From Nemertoderma westbladi (Eukaryota > Xenacoelomorpha > Nemertodermatida > Nemertodermatidae): DNA of 45,523 bases. Positions 42,988 through 45,523 of this stretch are shown here, one piece after another. The stretch spans positions 1 to 45,523 of the forward strand of contig JAUCBJ010000947.1 of the NCBI GenBank assembly GCA_032718475.1, given 5' to 3'. Under the pieces are notes generated by a model. That model saw only the letters and a program-made list of their open reading frames with translations, was not told where the DNA came from and ran no database searches. Numbering within the stretch: the stretch's first letter is position 1; the number at the start of each line of letters is the position of its first letter. Made by a program: the position numbers and the translations under genes.

Positions 42988-43568
42988 CCACAAAAATTCA
43001 ATAATAATGCAATCCACAATGGCAAGCCCAATGCAGCCAAAACATTACGAATGATATGCTGGCTTAAGATATATGATGATATAGGATTCAGTGTTTCCCA
43101 TCCACCCAAATTATTCTCCCACCCACACAATATACTGTCATTTTTCAATACTCTGAACTTATTTAAAATAGTGAAATATGTAGTTTATGTAGTAATATTA
43201 TAGTATTGGACCAGTATGGGTGGTCAGTATATTTTGGTATAGGTACATTATGTTATTAATATGCCTATACGTTATGTTTTCGGAATATTTTTATTCATTT
43301 TTATTTTTTTCATTACAAGTTTGCAATGTTTTATATTTTCACTTTTGTCTGTAGACCCGGTCAAGTATATTTTATTGTCTTTGATCCAAATTTCATGTCT
43401 CCAGAGAGATAAATTATAGACTATGTCGTAGAATACACCATGTACTTGAATACACTATCTTATTTCAGGTACATGTGCAAATGGACATATTCCAGATCAT
43501 GGGTAAAAAACATTAGTATTGGTATTGAACAAACCCATATTATATTGGTGTTGATGTTCAAAACTAAC

Positions 43569-44231
43569 CATCATCTAATGCATGAAGCATTAGTTCTCCA
43601 TAAGTTGAATCCAGTTCTTCAATTGATAGGTAGCAGCTATAGTATCTAGAATGACCAATATATCCAAGATAAGTATGCCCACCATGAAGACGTTTCCCCA
43701 AAGTAAGATCTCCAGTCATATCAACATCGCATTTTACCGTGTTCACGGCTTCAACCTCTTTTCGAGTTCTGATGTCATCATTACTTCCAACACGCCGACT
43801 GTAAATGAATTGTTGTCTATTCATCTCACTTCTTCCAATAGCAACCATATGCCATTCATCTAGAACCACGGCATTAGTAACTTCTTGTCCTGCCACACCA
43901 GAAACCATAGGTAGGTACCATAAGGAGGTGATTGCACCATAACTCCAGAAATGTGAACCAATAGCTGAACTAGTTCCTATCTCATATATCGGTCCATGTG
44001 CTCCTCCTCCTCTCTTCACAAACATGACCATCGTGAAAGTCTCTGATGTCAATCCATCAAAATGTGGAATCTGTAAGAAACCATTTTGCACACCCATTGC
44101 TTGGTTTTCAATACCTCCTGGTCCTGGGCCATATTTTACATTGCCATGTATCTGTCCATTATTAGTTCCATGCTTATCAATATTACCATCAGCATCATCC
44201 ATTGTCCACCATGAATCATAAGCACATATAT
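43569..44231 (-). CDS. LamG-like exon B'
   Basis: Exon of 663 nt (221 codons), acceptor ATTTTAG at 44232-44233 and donor GTTAGT from 43568; phase 1 on both sides. It is the duplicate of exon B with all three cysteines. Differences from B include AVVLDEW for AVILDEW, RSEMN for RSEVN, EAVNTVKCDVD for ETVNTAKCAAD, HTYLGYIGHSR for HVYLGYIGHAR and HALDD for HASDD. The split first codon is AT instead of GT. It is the most 5' LamG exon seen in transcription order; its upstream intron continues to the window edge. Confidence 0.85.
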
Positions 44232-44838
44232 CTAAAATATAGTAACCAATAGCTTTATATAGTATAAATTATATGGAAAATGTATATAAAATATGAAATA
44301 TATGGAAATATAAATCAGGTTTTTCATCTTTGGTTATAACAAAAGTAATATAATTAATTACATTGATCGATATAGGGTTCAGTCTAGATCCACATATATT
44401 AATTAATGACAACGAAATTAATCTAAACAGTATTTCTTAAAAGTGTGCCCTATTATTATTATTATTATTGTCATACATGAAACAATTATTAATTTTTTAT
44501 TATTTAGTTATATAAAGATGAGAGCTCAGAATCATACCCTTGATTAAAAGTGATCAGACTGTGACCGTAGATACTTACTACTACTGTTAATGTACCGTAC
44601 ACTGCAGTACCGGCGGCAATGGCACTCAACGGAACCTGCAGCCCTACAACTCTAGGTACCGGTATATAATATTGTAACAATGAATATTCTGATTAGTTAG
44701 TTTAATTATATTAATTTCACTAAACCTGCATACTGGCATATAAAAGTAAAAGGTAAAAGGCTCCAGTCACGTCTTTGCTGGGTTCAGCCTGACTGTAATT
44801 TTTCAATCAAATATTCAGAACTCATTAATTCCAATTCA

Positions 44839-45140
44839 AGATGACAACTACAAGCGATTCTATTGCTGAAGCAAATCGCTCGTCTGAAGGGTAATGTCTA
44901 ACTATCCTGCATGGCACACTAAGATTAAATTATCCTTCAAAACGAAGAAGGTTAATGGCCTATGTCGAGGGATCATTCCCATATCCGACAGTCGCCATCA
45001 CACCGGGTGATCTACCCGGCCGCCAGGAAACATGGGTCTCGATGGATTCATCCGCCCTACTGGCCATCAACCGTTGCGTGCATATTCCAGATGTGGAAAC
45101 TTCCACCCAAGCGTGGACAAAACTCGCTGCACTCTATTAG
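44839..45140 (+). pseudogene. Ty1/copia-type Gag N-terminal fragment
   Basis: ATG at 44839 starts MTTTSDSIAEANRSSEG; after a stop and a frame change it reads SNYPAWHTKIKLS, then in a third frame AYVEGSFPYP, WVSMDSSALLAINRCV and AWTKLAALY. These are the N-terminal marks of copia gag (the UBN2-like fold). It stops at 45138. Three frame breaks, no protease, integrase or RT follows. Confidence 0.65.
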
Positions 45141-45523
45141 TTAAGCTTCAAATAGCAATATATTGTCTGTATATTAACTACATTGTATAGATACGACAAC
45201 AGTAACACACATGTAAACTGCACATACAAATTAATGTTATATTCTCCCTCCACCTATATATGGATTGTATTATATATTATAAACAGCTGGATAGCTTAGC
45301 TAATAAACCAATCACCAAAGCAGTCAATCATTGAGAGTTAATTAGTCAATCTACACTATTGTAAGGAGATTCAATTCCGTGCATTACCCACCGAAAATGG
45401 GATTTGTGGCATTTTACCAATATAGTTGGCGATGCGAGATTACCAATAATAATCTCACCTCATAACCAACTGGGGTGATACATGCCATAAGCCACAGAGA
45501 GAGGTGAGAGGTCAAACCACCTC
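45141..45523. other. Window end, nothing recognised
   Basis: No supported gene. It may be further copia-derived or intronic sequence. Confidence 0.4.

Larger units (their letters stand above)
16349..44231 (-). other. Multi-exon gene with at least six laminin-G-like cassettes
   Basis: Six exons in the same orientation, each a complete LamG-like domain with phase-1 introns at both ends, read B'-A'-D-C-B-A. Since every exon joins to every other in frame (G or A from the donor side plus AT or GT from the acceptor side), they can form one continuous chain. I see no signal peptide, start or terminal exon; the gene probably extends beyond the window on one or both sides. The domain fold (concanavalin/LamG jelly roll) usually binds glycans or adhesion proteins outside the cell; ligand and function here are unknown. 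Confidence 0.8.
40752..44345. repeat. Segmental duplication, copy 2 (exons A' and B')
   Basis: It corresponds to 15239-26925 in order and orientation. It is compact because it lacks the LINEs and hairpins of copy 1, but has its own RTE fragment (42480-42663) and a stub at 42878-42950. Confidence 0.85.

Overview
The window is animal nuclear DNA, most likely from a marine invertebrate. It is AT-rich, intron-bearing, full of APE-type LINEs, Ty3/gypsy, copia and Penelope-like retroelements, homopolymer G/C runs and minisatellites. Palindromic AGGCCT and ACCGGT motifs are scattered through it. I cannot name the species; an echinoderm or hemichordate would fit, but that is a guess.

The only clear host gene lies on the minus strand. 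Six exons encode laminin-G/concanavalin-like (jelly-roll) domains. In transcription order they are B' (44231..43569), A' (42362..41646), D (39372..38716), C (32218..31565), B (26149..25487) and A (17065..16349). All six have canonical AG acceptors and GT donors, lengths divisible by three (654 to 717 nt) and phase-1 introns on both sides. Each is therefore a symmetric one-domain cassette that can be added, lost or skipped without breaking frame. Exons A and A', and B and B', are near-identical because a block carrying the A-B pair is duplicated (about 15239..26925 and 40752..44345). Exons C and D lie between the copies and resemble each other most. Neither end of the gene is visible.

Region by region. 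1-3160: noncoding DNA and a gypsy gag-protease fragment. 3164-4640: an RTE-like LINE with a second copy nested in it. 4985-8820: a nearly full-length LINE (minus) with a PHD-like finger, endonuclease and RT. 9480-10369: a broken LINE ORF1 (minus). 10732-13095: a decayed Ty3/gypsy element, fused to the 5' half of an antisense RTE-like LINE (13096-15238). 15239-26925: duplication copy 1 with exons A and B, enlarged by an RTE-like LINE (17465-20550), a CR1-like LINE (20646-24947), foldback hairpins and a SINE-like insert. 26925-30871: two Penelope-like elements head to head, one split by a foldback DNA transposon with a 9-bp target duplication. Exon C follows. 34830-36960: a 161-bp repeat, a 63-bp minisatellite of about 20 units and a tRNA-derived SINE head. 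37600-37801: a possible plus-strand exon. Then exon D, duplication copy 2 with A' and B', and a copia gag fragment at the end.

Because the two copies of the A-B block differ by specific insertions, they act as filled-site and empty-site pairs, which makes several insertion boundaries readable directly from the sequence.
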